This document shows, in pieces, positions 8,045 to 16,338 of a stretch of DNA of 22,207 bases. Positions within the stretch are counted from its first letter, which is position 1, and the number at the start of each line of letters is the position of its first letter. The notes below the pieces were generated by a model, which was not told the DNA's origin, made no database searches, and saw only the letters and a list, made by a program, of their open reading frames with translations. This DNA is from Nitrospira sp. UBA2082 (GTDB lineage Bacteria > Nitrospirota > Nitrospiria > Nitrospirales > Nitrospiraceae), in NCBI GenBank assembly GCA_002331335.1, contig DCZO01000015.1:180378-202584 (forward strand). Reading direction: 5' to 3'. The position numbers and the translations under genes were made by a program.

Positions 8045-9001
8045 TCAATTCAGCGATTCACTCTCCGCCAATACTTTCTGTACTTTGACGATGCCGGCTG
8101 TCGTCCCGCCATGGATGCCGATCGCGAGCAAGCGCCCGTCCTTATCCTGCAATCGGATTGAGACCGGCCCACCTGAACAGGGTAACCGCTCAATTCCAGC
8201 AGGAGACACCGCACCCCCGTGCAGGACCAACCGGGCCTGCTCGTCAGTCACCGTCATGGCCGGCAAGCAGTCTAGCGCCTGATTCAGTGGAACCAGATGC
8301 CGATGCAATGTCCCGATGGCCACTTGATCGGCCACCTGATCGACCGTCAGCGCCTGCTCGATGGAGAGAGGGCCCACGCGACGACGCTCCAGCGCAGCGA
8401 GATGTCCCCCGACTCCTAGTGTCTGACCGATATCGGCGCACAAGGTTCTGATGTAGGTGCCTTTTGAGCACACCACGCGCAGAGTTACATCCCGGCCATC
8501 AACGGCAAGAATATCCAGTTCGTGCACGATGATCGGTCTGTCTGCCCGTTCGACCGTTTCCCCGGCTCTCGCCGCTTTGTAGAGAGGCCGGCCTCCAATT
8601 TTCACGGCCGAATACATCGGTGGGACCTGCCGTTGCGGGCCACGAAACCGTCCGACCACCTCACGCAACGCTTCCTCGCGAACCACACTCGGATCCGCCT
8701 GTGTGAGCACTTTGCCGGTTGCGTCTTGTGTATCGGTTGTCTCACCCAACCGCAAGACCGCACGGTATTCCTTATCCCAATCGACCAAGTACTCCGCCAC
8801 GCGCGTCGCGCGCCCGACCAGCACCGGCAAAACACCGGTCGCCGCCGGGTCCAGCGTACCCGCATGGCCGACCTTCACTCCGCCCAGCAGACCGCGTACT
8901 TTGGCGACGACGTCGTGAGAGGTCCAGCCCGCTTCCTTGTTCACCACGAGCACTCCCTCGGCCACGGCGGTTCGTCGGCTCATGTGCGTCACGGTACCCA
9001 T
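8045..9001 (-). CDS. truB: tRNA pseudouridine(55) synthase TruB
   Basis: TruB converts U55 in the T-loop of nearly all tRNAs to pseudouridine and also acts as a tRNA chaperone. The 318-residue product has the catalytic motif GHAGTLDPAATGVLPV with nucleophile Asp51. Further family blocks are DKEYRAVLRLGETTDTQDATG, the QVPPMYSAVKIGGRPLYKAAR stretch (in part) and CSKGTYIRTLCADIG. A C-terminal region of about 80 residues (from ALTVDQVADQ) corresponds to the TruB C-terminal/PUA-like part. The ATG at 9001 lies six bases after the rbfA stop, with only a weak ribosome-binding site; a second ATG six codons later is a plausible alternative start. It is in the rimP-pnp operon, where it is normally found. 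Confidence 0.97.
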   Translation of the reverse strand: MGTVTHMSRRTAVAEGVLVVNKEAGWTSHDVVAKVRGLLGGVKVGHAGTLDPAATGVLPVLVGRATRVAEYLVDWDKEYRAVLRLGETTDTQDATGKVLTQADPSVVREEALREVVGRFRGPQRQVPPMYSAVKIGGRPLYKAARAGETVERADRPIIVHELDILAVDGRDVTLRVVCSKGTYIRTLCADIGQTLGVGGHLAALERRRVGPLSIEQALTVDQVADQVAIGTLHRHLVPLNQALDCLPAMTVTDEQARLVLHGGAVSPAGIERLPCSGGPVSIRLQDKDGRLLAIGIHGGTTAGIVKVQKVLAESESLN

Positions 9002-9007
9002 ATCGGC

Positions 9008-9430
9008 CTATGATTCCGAACCCGCTCTATCCGAAGCATCCGGAACATTCAACTGCGGTGTGGTGCCGACCTGTTCGACAGGCTCGTGTAACCCGTCCAA
9101 GAGTCGCAAGATGCGGTCGCCGCGCAGACCGCTGACATCTTTCTTGAAAATGATTTCGGGCAGATACCGCAACGTGAGGCGCCGCCCCAATTCGGCCCGC
9201 ACGAATCCGCTGGCCTTGGACAGCCCGGCAAACACTTCCTGCTCGGCCTGTCCCGTTTCCATCGTCGTGACAAAGACGTGGGCGATGCGCAAATCCGCCG
9301 TCACCTCGACCCCCGTCACCGTCACCGAATGTACACGCGGGTCCTTGATCTTCCGCATCAGAATATCCGCAACTTCCATCCGGATTTGATCGGCCACCCG
9401 ATCGGCCCGCTTGTAGGTAGTCTTGGACAT
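9008..9430 (-). CDS. rbfA: 30S ribosome-binding factor RbfA
   Basis: RbfA is a small KH-fold protein that binds the immature 30S subunit near the 5' helix of 16S rRNA and is needed for late maturation, especially in the cold. The product (140 residues) shows the N-terminal helix YKRADRVADQIRMEVADILM, then KIKDPRVHSVTVTGVEVTADLRIAHVFV and RAELGRRLTLRYLPEIIFKKD, all typical. I place the start at ATG 9430 because MSKTTYKRADRVADQ aligns with usual RbfA N-termini. A GTG/ATG start 14 codons upstream (9472) is also open, lies just seven bases after the DUF503 stop and cannot be excluded. A C-terminal tail of about 25 residues (EPVEQVGTTPQLN onwards) is longer than in the shortest homologues. Confidence 0.95.
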   Translation of the reverse strand: MSKTTYKRADRVADQIRMEVADILMRKIKDPRVHSVTVTGVEVTADLRIAHVFVTTMETGQAEQEVFAGLSKASGFVRAELGRRLTLRYLPEIIFKKDVSGLRGDRILRLLDGLHEPVEQVGTTPQLNVPDASDRAGSES

Positions 9431-9479
9431 GCGCTGATCCGCTGCTTCAATAAGGCCGGTGACGAGCATCACGCCGCTT

Positions 9480-9761
9480 CTACAACAGTTCTAACCTGGT
9501 TCGGACGACTTCAACCACAGGCATGCTCTTGATCATGTTCAACGCCTGTTCCAACACCTGACTCGCGTGGCTGCCCTCGTTCGCCACACAGGCCATTCCC
9601 AACACCGCCTTCTGCCACAAATCTTGTCCGTCTACTTCGGCTACCGACAAATTGAACTTTCCGTGCAGTCGGTCTTTCACGCTATGGAGCACCTGCCGCT
9701 TATCCTTGAGCGATTGGCTCCCCGCGATCAAGAGTTCGACGGTGCAGACGCCGACCACCAT
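9480..9761 (-). CDS. DUF503 family protein (YlxP-like)
   Basis: This 93-residue product belongs to DUF503, a small conserved family called YlxP in Bacillus and almost always encoded between infB and rbfA. The sequence VVGVCTVELLIAGSQSLKDKR at the N-terminus and DLWQKAVLGMACVANE in the middle are diagnostic. A role in ribosome assembly or RNA metabolism is inferred in the literature from context; the biochemical function is not established. The ATG at 9761 lies 17 bases after the infB stop, preceded by a GGGA-type ribosome-binding site. A longer upstream frame exists but would overlap the end of infB and is not needed to match family length. Confidence 0.93.
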   Translation of the reverse strand: MVVGVCTVELLIAGSQSLKDKRQVLHSVKDRLHGKFNLSVAEVDGQDLWQKAVLGMACVANEGSHASQVLEQALNMIKSMPVVEVVRTRLELL

Positions 9762-9778
9762 GTCCGTCCCGCATCCGC

Positions 9779-12358
9779 TCAGAGCTTCGTCGCGATCTTG
9801 TCGATCGCATACGCCTCGACGATGTCGCCAACCTTCACATCGTTGAAGTTCTCGATACTCAAGCCGCACTCGTATCCCTGTTGCACGTCGCGCACATCGT
9901 CCTTGAACCGCCGCAGCGAGCCGAGCTTCCCCTGGTAGACCACGACGTTATCCCGGATCACGCGCACGCCGGCACTGGCACGGGAAATCGTTCCGTCGAT
10001 GACGTACGACCCAGCCACGGCTCCCGCCTTGGGAATCATGAATACCTGCCGCACCTCGGCCCTCCCCAACGTGCGCTCCTTGAGCGTCGGCTCGAGCAGC
10101 CCTTCCATCGCAGCCTTGATGTCGGCAATGGCGTCGTAAATAACCGTGTACAGTCGGACATCGACCCCTTGCTGCTCCGCCAGCGAAGCCGCTTTCGGCT
10201 CAGGCCTGATGTTGAACCCAATGATGATGGCACGCGATGCAGCGGCCAGCAGCACATCGGACTCCATGATGCCGCCCACGCCGTTATGGATGACGCGCAG
10301 CTTGACGGCGTCCGTTGAGAGCTTTTCCACCGCGCCGGCCAAGGCTTCGGACGAGCCCTGCACATCGGCCTTGATGACGATGGAGAGTTCCTTGACCGAT
10401 CCTTCTTGAATCTTCGCGAAGAGATCGTCGAGCGACACCTTGGCAGGACCACCCAGCTCGGCAGCCCGCCGCTTCTGGGCCCGCTCTTCGGCGATCTCCC
10501 GGGCGACCCGTTCGTCCGACACCACTTGGAAGACATCTCCGGCAGACGGCACGCCCGGCAATCCGAGCACCTCCACCGGGATAGAGGGGCCGGCCTGTTG
10601 CACTTTCGCACCCCGATCGTCAATCAGCGCCCTGACTCGCCCGCTGTAGGTTCCCACGACATACACGTCACCGACCTTGAGCGTACCGCTTTGGACCAGC
10701 ACGGTCGCCACGGGACCTCGGCCTCGTTCGACCTTGGCTTCAACAACCGTCCCCTTGGCCGGCCGGTGAGGATCAGCCTTCAGCTCCAGCACGTCGGATT
10801 GCAGCAGGATCATCTCAAGCAGGGTATCAAGTCCCGTCTTCTGCCTGGCGGACACTTCCACCATGATCGTGTCACCGCCCCAGGCTTCGGAAATGAGCCC
10901 GTGCTCGGACAGCGCATTCTTTACCCGATCGGGATTCGCCTCCGGTTTATCGATCTTGTTCATCGCCACGATGATGGGCACCCCGGCGGCTTTAGCGTGG
11001 TGAATCGCTTCGACCGTCTGCGGCATGACCCCATCATCCGCAGCCACGACCAAGATGACGATATCGGTGACTTTCGCGCCGCGCGCGCGCATCGACGTGA
11101 ACGCTTCGTGGCCCGGCGTATCGAGGAACGTCACCTGCCTCCCGCGCACCGGCACCGTATAGGCACCGATATGCTGCGTGATGCCGCCGGCTTCCCCTTC
11201 GGCCACTTTCGTTTGCCGGATGGCGTCGAGCAGCGAGGTTTTGCCATGATCGACGTGGCCCATGATCGTGACGACAGGCGGGCGCGGCTCCGGCCGGTCT
11301 TCGCCGCTGGTGTCGATCACATCTTGCAGCAATTCCTCGCCGCCTTTCTCTACCGCCACCTCGATCTTCACGCCGCTCTCTTCAGCAAGCATCGAGGCGG
11401 CGTCCAGATTCATCGGCTGATTGAAGGTGAGCATCTGCCCCATCTCCATCAGCTTGCGGACGATGTCCGCCGGCCGCTGCCCGATCGCTTCGGCAAACTC
11501 CTTGACCGTGATTCCAGCCGTCAATTTGACGCTCTTCTTGCGCGGCTTGGTAATCTCGCTCGGCGCACTGTGATGCAGATGTTTCGAGCGGTCGTCGCGC
11601 CGCTGCACGGGAATAGCTCGGAGATCCTGCCAGCGGGCGGCATCTTCACGGAACTTGACGTCGTGCTCGTCGTCCTTAACCCGACCGGGCTTCTTCGCCT
11701 TCTTGAGCTTGTCTTTCTGTCCCTCGGCCTCGATAGCCTCGAACGCCATGCTTTTTTTCTTGCCGGCAACCGCCTCCACCGTCGCGGCTGCGCTCGGCGG
11801 GGCACCCACCGGTGGCTTGGCAGCAATGGCTCCTGACACCGGGGCTATCGGAGCAGGAGCCGGCGGTGTGGATGGGACTGGCTGGATGGGCGGCGCCTCC
11901 TCCGCATGATGAACACGCTCGGCTTCCACGGTGGGCAGCGGAACCGACGAAACGACTGGACTCGGCGCAGGAGCCGGCTGAGAAGCTGCAGCGGGTGCCT
12001 CGAGGTCGACGGCCGGCGCGGAGGCAAGGGCTTCAGCCGGTTCGTCCTCCTTCTTCCGCTTGATCAAAATACGTCGCTTGTCAGGCTTCGCAGACGACTC
12101 GATAACCGGACTCTTCATCACTCCGGCTTTGGTGTGGGCCGTATCATGCACTTTCACTCCCTGTTCTGATTGTCTCTCACCCGCTTTGCCTTCACCCTTG
12201 GCGTGGGGGAGAAATTTCTCCAGCACCTTTTGCACCACATCGTCGTCCAGTGCGCTGCTATGGGACGCAACGGACACGCCCATCTTCTTGAGCTCGGGCA
12301 AAAGCGCCTTGTTCTCTATCCCGAGTTTCTTGGCCAATTCGTAAACGCGCATGCTCAT
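9779..12358 (-). CDS. infB: Translation initiation factor IF-2
   Basis: IF2 is the GTPase that places initiator tRNA on the 30S subunit and promotes subunit joining. The 859-residue product begins with an IF2N domain (MRVYELAKKLG, 3-55). A low-complexity Ala/Pro-rich linker (about 105-200) and a charged segment follow, then a second IF2N-like domain (ITVKEFAEAIGQRPADIVRK, about 283-335). The G domain carries G1 GHVDHGKT (367-374), DTPGHEAF and NKID. Domains II-IV follow through to the end. The start ATG at 12358 has AGGA six bases upstream and lies 16 bases after the nusA stop; a longer frame would overlap the end of nusA in another phase. A second ATG two codons in is possible. It keeps its usual place after nusA. 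Confidence 0.98.
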   Translation of the reverse strand: MSMRVYELAKKLGIENKALLPELKKMGVSVASHSSALDDDVVQKVLEKFLPHAKGEGKAGERQSEQGVKVHDTAHTKAGVMKSPVIESSAKPDKRRILIKRKKEDEPAEALASAPAVDLEAPAAASQPAPAPSPVVSSVPLPTVEAERVHHAEEAPPIQPVPSTPPAPAPIAPVSGAIAAKPPVGAPPSAAATVEAVAGKKKSMAFEAIEAEGQKDKLKKAKKPGRVKDDEHDVKFREDAARWQDLRAIPVQRRDDRSKHLHHSAPSEITKPRKKSVKLTAGITVKEFAEAIGQRPADIVRKLMEMGQMLTFNQPMNLDAASMLAEESGVKIEVAVEKGGEELLQDVIDTSGEDRPEPRPPVVTIMGHVDHGKTSLLDAIRQTKVAEGEAGGITQHIGAYTVPVRGRQVTFLDTPGHEAFTSMRARGAKVTDIVILVVAADDGVMPQTVEAIHHAKAAGVPIIVAMNKIDKPEANPDRVKNALSEHGLISEAWGGDTIMVEVSARQKTGLDTLLEMILLQSDVLELKADPHRPAKGTVVEAKVERGRGPVATVLVQSGTLKVGDVYVVGTYSGRVRALIDDRGAKVQQAGPSIPVEVLGLPGVPSAGDVFQVVSDERVAREIAEERAQKRRAAELGGPAKVSLDDLFAKIQEGSVKELSIVIKADVQGSSEALAGAVEKLSTDAVKLRVIHNGVGGIMESDVLLAAASRAIIIGFNIRPEPKAASLAEQQGVDVRLYTVIYDAIADIKAAMEGLLEPTLKERTLGRAEVRQVFMIPKAGAVAGSYVIDGTISRASAGVRVIRDNVVVYQGKLGSLRRFKDDVRDVQQGYECGLSIENFNDVKVGDIVEAYAIDKIATKL

Positions 12359-12374
12359 CTGAGATCCTGGTCGG

Positions 12375-13532
12375 CTAGCTGGTGGTCTCTTCCCCGGCCT
12401 CGGCCCTGGCCGCCTGCCGCGCTTCTTCCTGCAACCGCTGGGCTTCGGCTTCTTCCGCGAGGGCGGCTTTGATTTCCTTATCCCGTTCGACCTTTTCTTT
12501 CTCGTACTCGGTCGCACTGATGATATCGATCTTCCAGCCGGTCAGCCGCGCGGCCAGTCGGACATTTTGCCCGTTCTTGCCGATGGCCAACGACAGCTGA
12601 GAGTCGGCGGCGACGACCAGCGCCGACTTCTTTTCCTCATCGATACCGACCTTTTCGATCGTGGCCGGGTTGAGCGCTTCGGCGATGAACACCCGCGGAT
12701 CTTGGGTCCAGGTGATGATGTCGATCTTCTCCCCCCGTAATTCGCGGACAACCGCCTGGACGCGCGAGCCCTTGATGCCCACGCAGGCGCCGACCGGATC
12801 CACGGCTTTTTCCCGCGACACCACCGCAATTTTCGTGCGGTCGCCCGGCTCACGGACCACCGACTTGATCTCGATGATCTTTTCCATGATCTCCGGGACT
12901 TCAAGTTCAAACAGCTTCGCCACAAATTGTGGATGGCTGCGGGAAAGAATGACTTGAACATCCTTCGGCGTGCGGCGCACCTCCAGCAGCATCGCTTTCA
13001 CCCGATCGCCCCGGCGATAGGTCTCGCGGGGAATCTGTTCTTGAATGGGGAGCACCGCCTCCGTCTTGCCGAGATCAACCAGGTAATTCCGGCGCTCCAT
13101 GCCGAGGATGATGCCGTTCACCAGATCGCCCTGGCGTGTCGAATACTCCTTCTGCACTGCCTCCCATTCGGCTTCACGGACTTTCTGAAAGATGACTTGC
13201 TTCGCCGTCTGCGCCGCAATCCGCCCGAGCTCGTTCATTTCGATCAACGATCCGATTTCATCGCCGATCTCCGCTTCGGTGTCGTATTGGCGGGCCTCCT
13301 GAAGAGAAATCTCCGCTTTTGGATTGCTGACCTGATCGACGATGACTTTCTTGGAAACGACGGAAATTTCTCCCGTCTTCGGATCGATCTCGACTTGAAT
13401 GTTCTCGGCCTGACCGAAACGTTTCTTGGCGGCGGTTTGCAAAGCGGATTCGATGGCGCCGATCACTCGCGCTTTGTCGATTCCCTTCTGACGACCGATT
13501 TCGTCGATGACATTGATCAGTTCTCGGTTCAT
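12375..13532 (-). CDS. nusA: Transcription termination/antitermination factor NusA
   Basis: NusA binds RNA polymerase and nascent RNA and modulates pausing, termination and antitermination. The 385-residue product has the N-terminal polymerase-binding domain (1 to about 130), an S1 domain (about 135-200, GIILGMERRNYLVDLGKTEA), KH1 (VGACVGIKGSRVQAVVREL, about 248-275) and KH2 (LSLAIGKNGQNVRLAARLTGW, about 313-335, in part). After KH2 there is only a charged, Glu/Ala-rich tail of about 45 residues, so the two acidic repeats of E. coli NusA are absent; that is normal outside Proteobacteria. The ATG at 13532 follows AGGAG by eight bases. It lies 52 bases after rimP and 16 before infB. Confidence 0.98.
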   Translation of the reverse strand: MNRELINVIDEIGRQKGIDKARVIGAIESALQTAAKKRFGQAENIQVEIDPKTGEISVVSKKVIVDQVSNPKAEISLQEARQYDTEAEIGDEIGSLIEMNELGRIAAQTAKQVIFQKVREAEWEAVQKEYSTRQGDLVNGIILGMERRNYLVDLGKTEAVLPIQEQIPRETYRRGDRVKAMLLEVRRTPKDVQVILSRSHPQFVAKLFELEVPEIMEKIIEIKSVVREPGDRTKIAVVSREKAVDPVGACVGIKGSRVQAVVRELRGEKIDIITWTQDPRVFIAEALNPATIEKVGIDEEKKSALVVAADSQLSLAIGKNGQNVRLAARLTGWKIDIISATEYEKEKVERDKEIKAALAEEAEAQRLQEEARQAARAEAGEETTS

Positions 13533-13584
13533 GCGTCATGCTCCTGCATAGGATTCTCCACGGCCACGGGCGCGCTCCTGCCGC

Positions 13585-14055
13585 TTATATTTTCACGACC
13601 AGCTTGGCCTCTGCAATCTGCTCCCGATCCAATCGCAATGTCTGCGGCTCCGCCTTGCCCGCCGGAACGGCCACCGATACGGCCTGTTCACCAACTTCCA
13701 TGAGCCGTCCGCTCACACGCCATTGGCCGTTCAGCGGCTGCCGCAGCTTGAGGCTTACCTCTTTCCCGATCGCTCGCTGATAGTCTTGAAGACGTTTGAA
13801 GGGCCGATCGAGACCGGGCGATGACACTTCAAGGGTGTAGGCGTGGGGAAACGGATCTGCGACGTCCAACGCAGGCCCCAGCGCCTTGTGCGCCTGTTCG
13901 CAATCTGTGACGGTGACGCCGCCGGGCTTCTCGATCAGCACGCGGACGACGGTGCGAGCCCCCTGCCCTACGCACTGCACCTCGACCAACTCTAACCCGA
14001 GCGCCCAGAGGATCGGCGAAATGACATCGTGCACCCGGTCAACGACCGACTGCAC
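13585..14055 (-). CDS. rimP: Ribosome maturation factor RimP
   Basis: RimP assists assembly of the 30S head and body before the pseudoknot forms. The 156-residue product shows the family sequence VVDRVHDVISPILWALGLELVEV, then VRVLIEKPGGVTVTDCEQAHKAL and TLEVSSPGLDRPFKRLQDYQRAIG. An SH3-like C-terminal domain ends in LVVKI. I choose the GTG at 14055 because AGGGGA precedes it by seven bases and the N-terminus then matches known RimP lengths; a TTG at 14076, also with AGGGGA upstream, is the main alternative. A still longer open frame runs to 14172, but it passes through the intrinsic terminator at 14114-14137 and so is not translated as one protein. It is the first gene of the rimP-nusA-infB operon. 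Confidence 0.95.
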   Translation of the reverse strand: MQSVVDRVHDVISPILWALGLELVEVQCVGQGARTVVRVLIEKPGGVTVTDCEQAHKALGPALDVADPFPHAYTLEVSSPGLDRPFKRLQDYQRAIGKEVSLKLRQPLNGQWRVSGRLMEVGEQAVSVAVPAGKAEPQTLRLDREQIAEAKLVVKI

Positions 14056-14113
14056 ACTACGTTCCCCTATGATCAACCCTCTTCCCCTAGCAACGACCGG
14101 CACCGGCTCAAAC

Positions 14114-14137
14114 AAAAAAGTGGGCCTGAGCCCACTT
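14114..14137 (-). terminator. Intrinsic terminator between the transaminase gene and rimP
   Basis: Read on the minus strand, AAGTGGGC and GCCCACTT form an eight-base-pair stem (14118-14137) with a four-base loop, followed directly by six T residues (14114-14119 as A on the plus strand, two of them also in the stem). This is a textbook Rho-independent terminator for the unit ending with the transaminase gene at 14184. It marks the upstream border of the rimP operon, whose promoter must lie in the short stretch between here and 14055, or read-through must occur. Confidence 0.88.
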
Positions 14138-14183
14138 CCAGCGGCAGCACAATACCACGCACCCCCGTGCAAAGCAAGAGGCG

Positions 14184-15023
14184 TTACCCGGTCAAGATCG
14201 ACCAGCGTGCAGCGAGCGTTTTGGTGATCGGGCCGGGCCGTCCGGACCCGATGGTTTTCCCGTCGATCCGGACCACCCCCAAGACTTCCAGCGTAGTTCC
14301 GGTCAAAAATACCTCGTCCGCGCCATACAGGGCATCGAGCGGGAGGAACTGTTCTTCTACTGGGATCTCTTCCTTCCGCGCCAATTCCAACACGACCGTC
14401 CTGGTGACGCCGGAGAGAATGCGAGGTCCCTCGGGAGCGGTCACGATTGTTCCGGACCGCACGGCCATGACGTTGCTGAGCGAACCTTCCGTCACCAACC
14501 CGTCTTTGACCAGAATCGCTTCGAACACGCCGGCTTTTCTGGCCTCTTCACGGGCCAGCACATTCCCGAGCAAATTCAAGCTCTTGATATCGCAGCGGCT
14601 CCAGCGAAGATCGTCACACGTCCGCGCCGTCACTCCGTCCTGCCGTAGCTGAAGACTCAAGGGATGCAGTTCCCGGATGGTCATGACGACAGTTGGTGAA
14701 ACTCCCGATGGGAACGCATGATCGCGAGGAGCCGTCCCTCTCGTAATTTGGATGTAGACCTTGGCTTCCTGATACCCGGCCTGGCCAAGCCCCTGCTGAA
14801 TCCATTGGGTCCATTGGGCTCGGGAATAGGGCTGGACAAGGTTCAACTCCTTTGTACTCCGTTCAAGCCGCGCCAAGTGCGCCGCCAATTCGAACGGCGC
14901 GCCACGATAGGTCCTGATCACTTCGTAGACGCCGTCGCCGAATTGGAATCCACGGTCGTCGATCGAAACCACAGCGTCTTTCCATGGAAGGAAGCGGCCG
15001 TTGATGAAGGCGATGTCCGGCAT
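14184..15023 (-). CDS. Fold-type IV PLP aminotransferase, D-amino-acid transaminase type
   Basis: This enzyme family includes D-alanine transaminase, branched-chain aminotransferase and aminodeoxychorismate lyase. The 279-residue product has the family N-terminus FINGRFLPWKDAVVSIDDRGFQFGDGVYE (in part), the PLP-binding lysine in CDIKSLNLLGN at K147, and the cofactor-nitrogen Glu at E179 in VTEGSLSN. The spacing matches Bacillus D-amino-acid transaminase (Lys145, Glu177), and a CDIKSLNLL block is typical of that branch. D-amino-acid transamination, feeding D-Glu or D-Ala pools for peptidoglycan, is therefore likely, but IlvE or PabC activity cannot be excluded. The ATG at 15023 is five bases past the preceding stop, with GGGGAG about nine bases upstream. 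It ends shortly before a strong terminator. Confidence 0.9.
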   Translation of the reverse strand: MPDIAFINGRFLPWKDAVVSIDDRGFQFGDGVYEVIRTYRGAPFELAAHLARLERSTKELNLVQPYSRAQWTQWIQQGLGQAGYQEAKVYIQITRGTAPRDHAFPSGVSPTVVMTIRELHPLSLQLRQDGVTARTCDDLRWSRCDIKSLNLLGNVLAREEARKAGVFEAILVKDGLVTEGSLSNVMAVRSGTIVTAPEGPRILSGVTRTVVLELARKEEIPVEEQFLPLDALYGADEVFLTGTTLEVLGVVRIDGKTIGSGRPGPITKTLAARWSILTG

Positions 15024-15028
15024 AATAC

Positions 15029-15373
15029 TCAGCTCCCCGGCGGATTCACCGCCTCGACCTGGAACACGCGCCGGTCCTCGGCGGTGAATTTCCACCCCAT
15101 GCGCTTTTCAAACACCAGCCGATGACTTCCCGGCGTCACGGCCTTGAACTCGAAGGTGCGCTGTCCGTTGTCCACCGCGTTATTACTCGCGATGCGGAGG
15201 AATTCGTCGCTGAGCAGGGTCAGCGATGTGGCCTCGTAGGAGGGCACCCATAATTCGCCTCTGGTGCGATCCTCCCACAAATGAATGACGAAGGGCCGAC
15301 CGACCGTCGTCGCCATCGTGCGGCAATCGTGAGACTCAGGAATGGAACGAATATCCGTCTTGGACGTTGTCAT
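15029..15373 (-). CDS. Chagasin-like (inhibitor family I42) protein
   Basis: The 114-residue product resembles the chagasin/I42 fold of cysteine-protease inhibitors. It has a strand leading to a Trp-Val segment (GELWVPSYEATSLTLL), a loop (VDNGQRTFEFKAVTPGSHRLVF) and the final EKRMGWKF ... RRVFQVEAV strands. In real chagasins the three inhibitory loops carry NPTTG, a Gly-rich loop and RPW/F. Here the first is replaced by EDRTRGELW and the third by RMGWKF, so inhibition of papain-like proteases is doubtful. No signal peptide is visible from ATG 15373 (AGGGG only three bases upstream); the next ATG, 19 codons on, is an alternative start. It is packed between the Rieske gene and the transaminase gene and is probably cotranscribed with both. 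Confidence 0.7.
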   Translation of the reverse strand: MTTSKTDIRSIPESHDCRTMATTVGRPFVIHLWEDRTRGELWVPSYEATSLTLLSDEFLRIASNNAVDNGQRTFEFKAVTPGSHRLVFEKRMGWKFTAEDRRVFQVEAVNPPGS

Positions 15374-15429
15374 GCGCCCCTTGTCCGATTCGACTACGCA
15401 AGCCGGATCAGGTCTCGCGGGTGTGTTCC

Positions 15430-15747
15430 TCAGATCTTCCGCCGAGGACCCACCCAAATGTCGGTCCCCTCCACCCGCACTTCGTAACTTCCGACACAAT
15501 AGCCTCCTCCGTCTGTGCCTTGTCCGTTCCGAATATCGAAGGCAAGGTCGTGCCAGGGGCAGGCCACAACATAGCCTTTGAGGCGTCCCTCGGCAAGCGG
15601 CCCTCCTTCATGCGGGCAGCTGTTGTGAATCGCATAGAATTTCCCGTCGACATTAAACAAAGCGATCACCCGGTCATTGACCGTCACTTTCTTCGACCGC
15701 CCCGGAGCGAGGTCATCGAGTTGCGCCACCTTCTGAAACCCCTCCAT
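15430..15747 (-). CDS. Rieske-type [2Fe-2S] ferredoxin
   Basis: This small soluble electron carrier (105 residues) is similar to the NirD/biphenyl-dioxygenase ferredoxin group. The Rieske cluster ligands are complete: Cys44-Pro-His46 in NSCPHEGGPL and Cys63-Pro-Trp-His66 in ACPWHDLAFD. The spacing between the two motifs is the usual 16 residues. No signal peptide or membrane segment is present, so it is cytoplasmic. The ATG at 15747 has an excellent GGAGGAGG ribosome-binding site. There is no oxygenase or nitrite reductase next to it, so its redox partner is unknown. It is the second gene of the DUF192-Rieske-I42-transaminase group. Confidence 0.94.
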   Translation of the reverse strand: MEGFQKVAQLDDLAPGRSKKVTVNDRVIALFNVDGKFYAIHNSCPHEGGPLAEGRLKGYVVACPWHDLAFDIRNGQGTDGGGYCVGSYEVRVEGTDIWVGPRRKI

Positions 15748-15814
15748 GCTTCCTCCTCCGTTCCTCCCTTGGCCGACCTGCTACGATTCGGGACTACACA
15801 CTGACTGGCGGCAC

Positions 15815-16315
15815 TTACATCCGAAGCGTGTAGGTAAGCTCGTCGTTCTTTGCGACTCCGGATCTCTTCAGAAATCCTACTTCAGTTTGAATGACATACC
15901 GGGCCGCTTCCGGCGGCGGGCCGAAAAACGGGCACGGGTCTTTGGCGCAGGGGTCTGCGTGCTCCAACATATGCACGACATGATGGCTTTCGTCCACCCA
16001 CAGGATGTCGATGGGGAAGCGATATTCTTTCGTCCGCACCCGATGGAGTCCATTTTCTTCGAAGATATAAAGCATCCCCCCGTTCGGAGGCAACTCGTCG
16101 CGGAATGCGAGCCCAAACAATTGCTTCTCCGGTGTATCCGCGACCTCGGCCTCGATCTCGGCACCGCTTGGAAATCGGACAACGATGATGCTCGATTCTT
16201 TACGCTCGCCCACAAATACCGAGAGGCTCATCATGAGGATAGCGAGCAGGATCATCATGACGATCCGATTTTTCTTGCCCGCCCACCCGCTCGATCGGCT
16301 CTGACTCGACTCCAT
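15815..16315 (-). CDS. DUF192 family protein with N-terminal membrane anchor
   Basis: The 166-residue product has a hydrophobic segment near residues 18-35 (RIVMMILLAILMMSLSVFV), acting as uncleaved anchor or signal peptide. A DUF192 domain follows: VADTPEKQLFGLAFRDELPPNGGMLYIFEE, then FPIDILWVDESHHVVHMLEHADPC and ARYVIQTEVGFLKRSGV (each seen in part). DUF192 is a widespread small beta fold of unknown function, usually exported. The FWMKNT-like block of many members is replaced by HRVRTKEYRF. A Cys pair (C123, C128 in DPCAKDPCPF) matches the common Cys-x4-Cys of the family. The ATG at 16315 has only a distant GGAG. It is the first gene of the leftward group and divergent from the ferredoxin gene. 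Confidence 0.9.
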   Translation of the reverse strand: MESSQSRSSGWAGKKNRIVMMILLAILMMSLSVFVGERKESSIIVVRFPSGAEIEAEVADTPEKQLFGLAFRDELPPNGGMLYIFEENGLHRVRTKEYRFPIDILWVDESHHVVHMLEHADPCAKDPCPFFGPPPEAARYVIQTEVGFLKRSGVAKNDELTYTLRM

Positions 16316-16338
16316 CGTGGATGCCCCGCTCCTGTTCG

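Noticed and set aside
10406..11836. Plus-strand frame of 476 codons opposite infB
   Set aside because: It is long because GC-rich coding sequence rarely has antisense stops. It mirrors IF2 exactly, and its His/Arg/Asp-rich composition is that of an antisense shadow.
14056..14172. N-terminal extension of rimP to 14172
   Set aside because: It would be translated through a clear intrinsic terminator and makes the protein about 39 residues longer than normal RimP.
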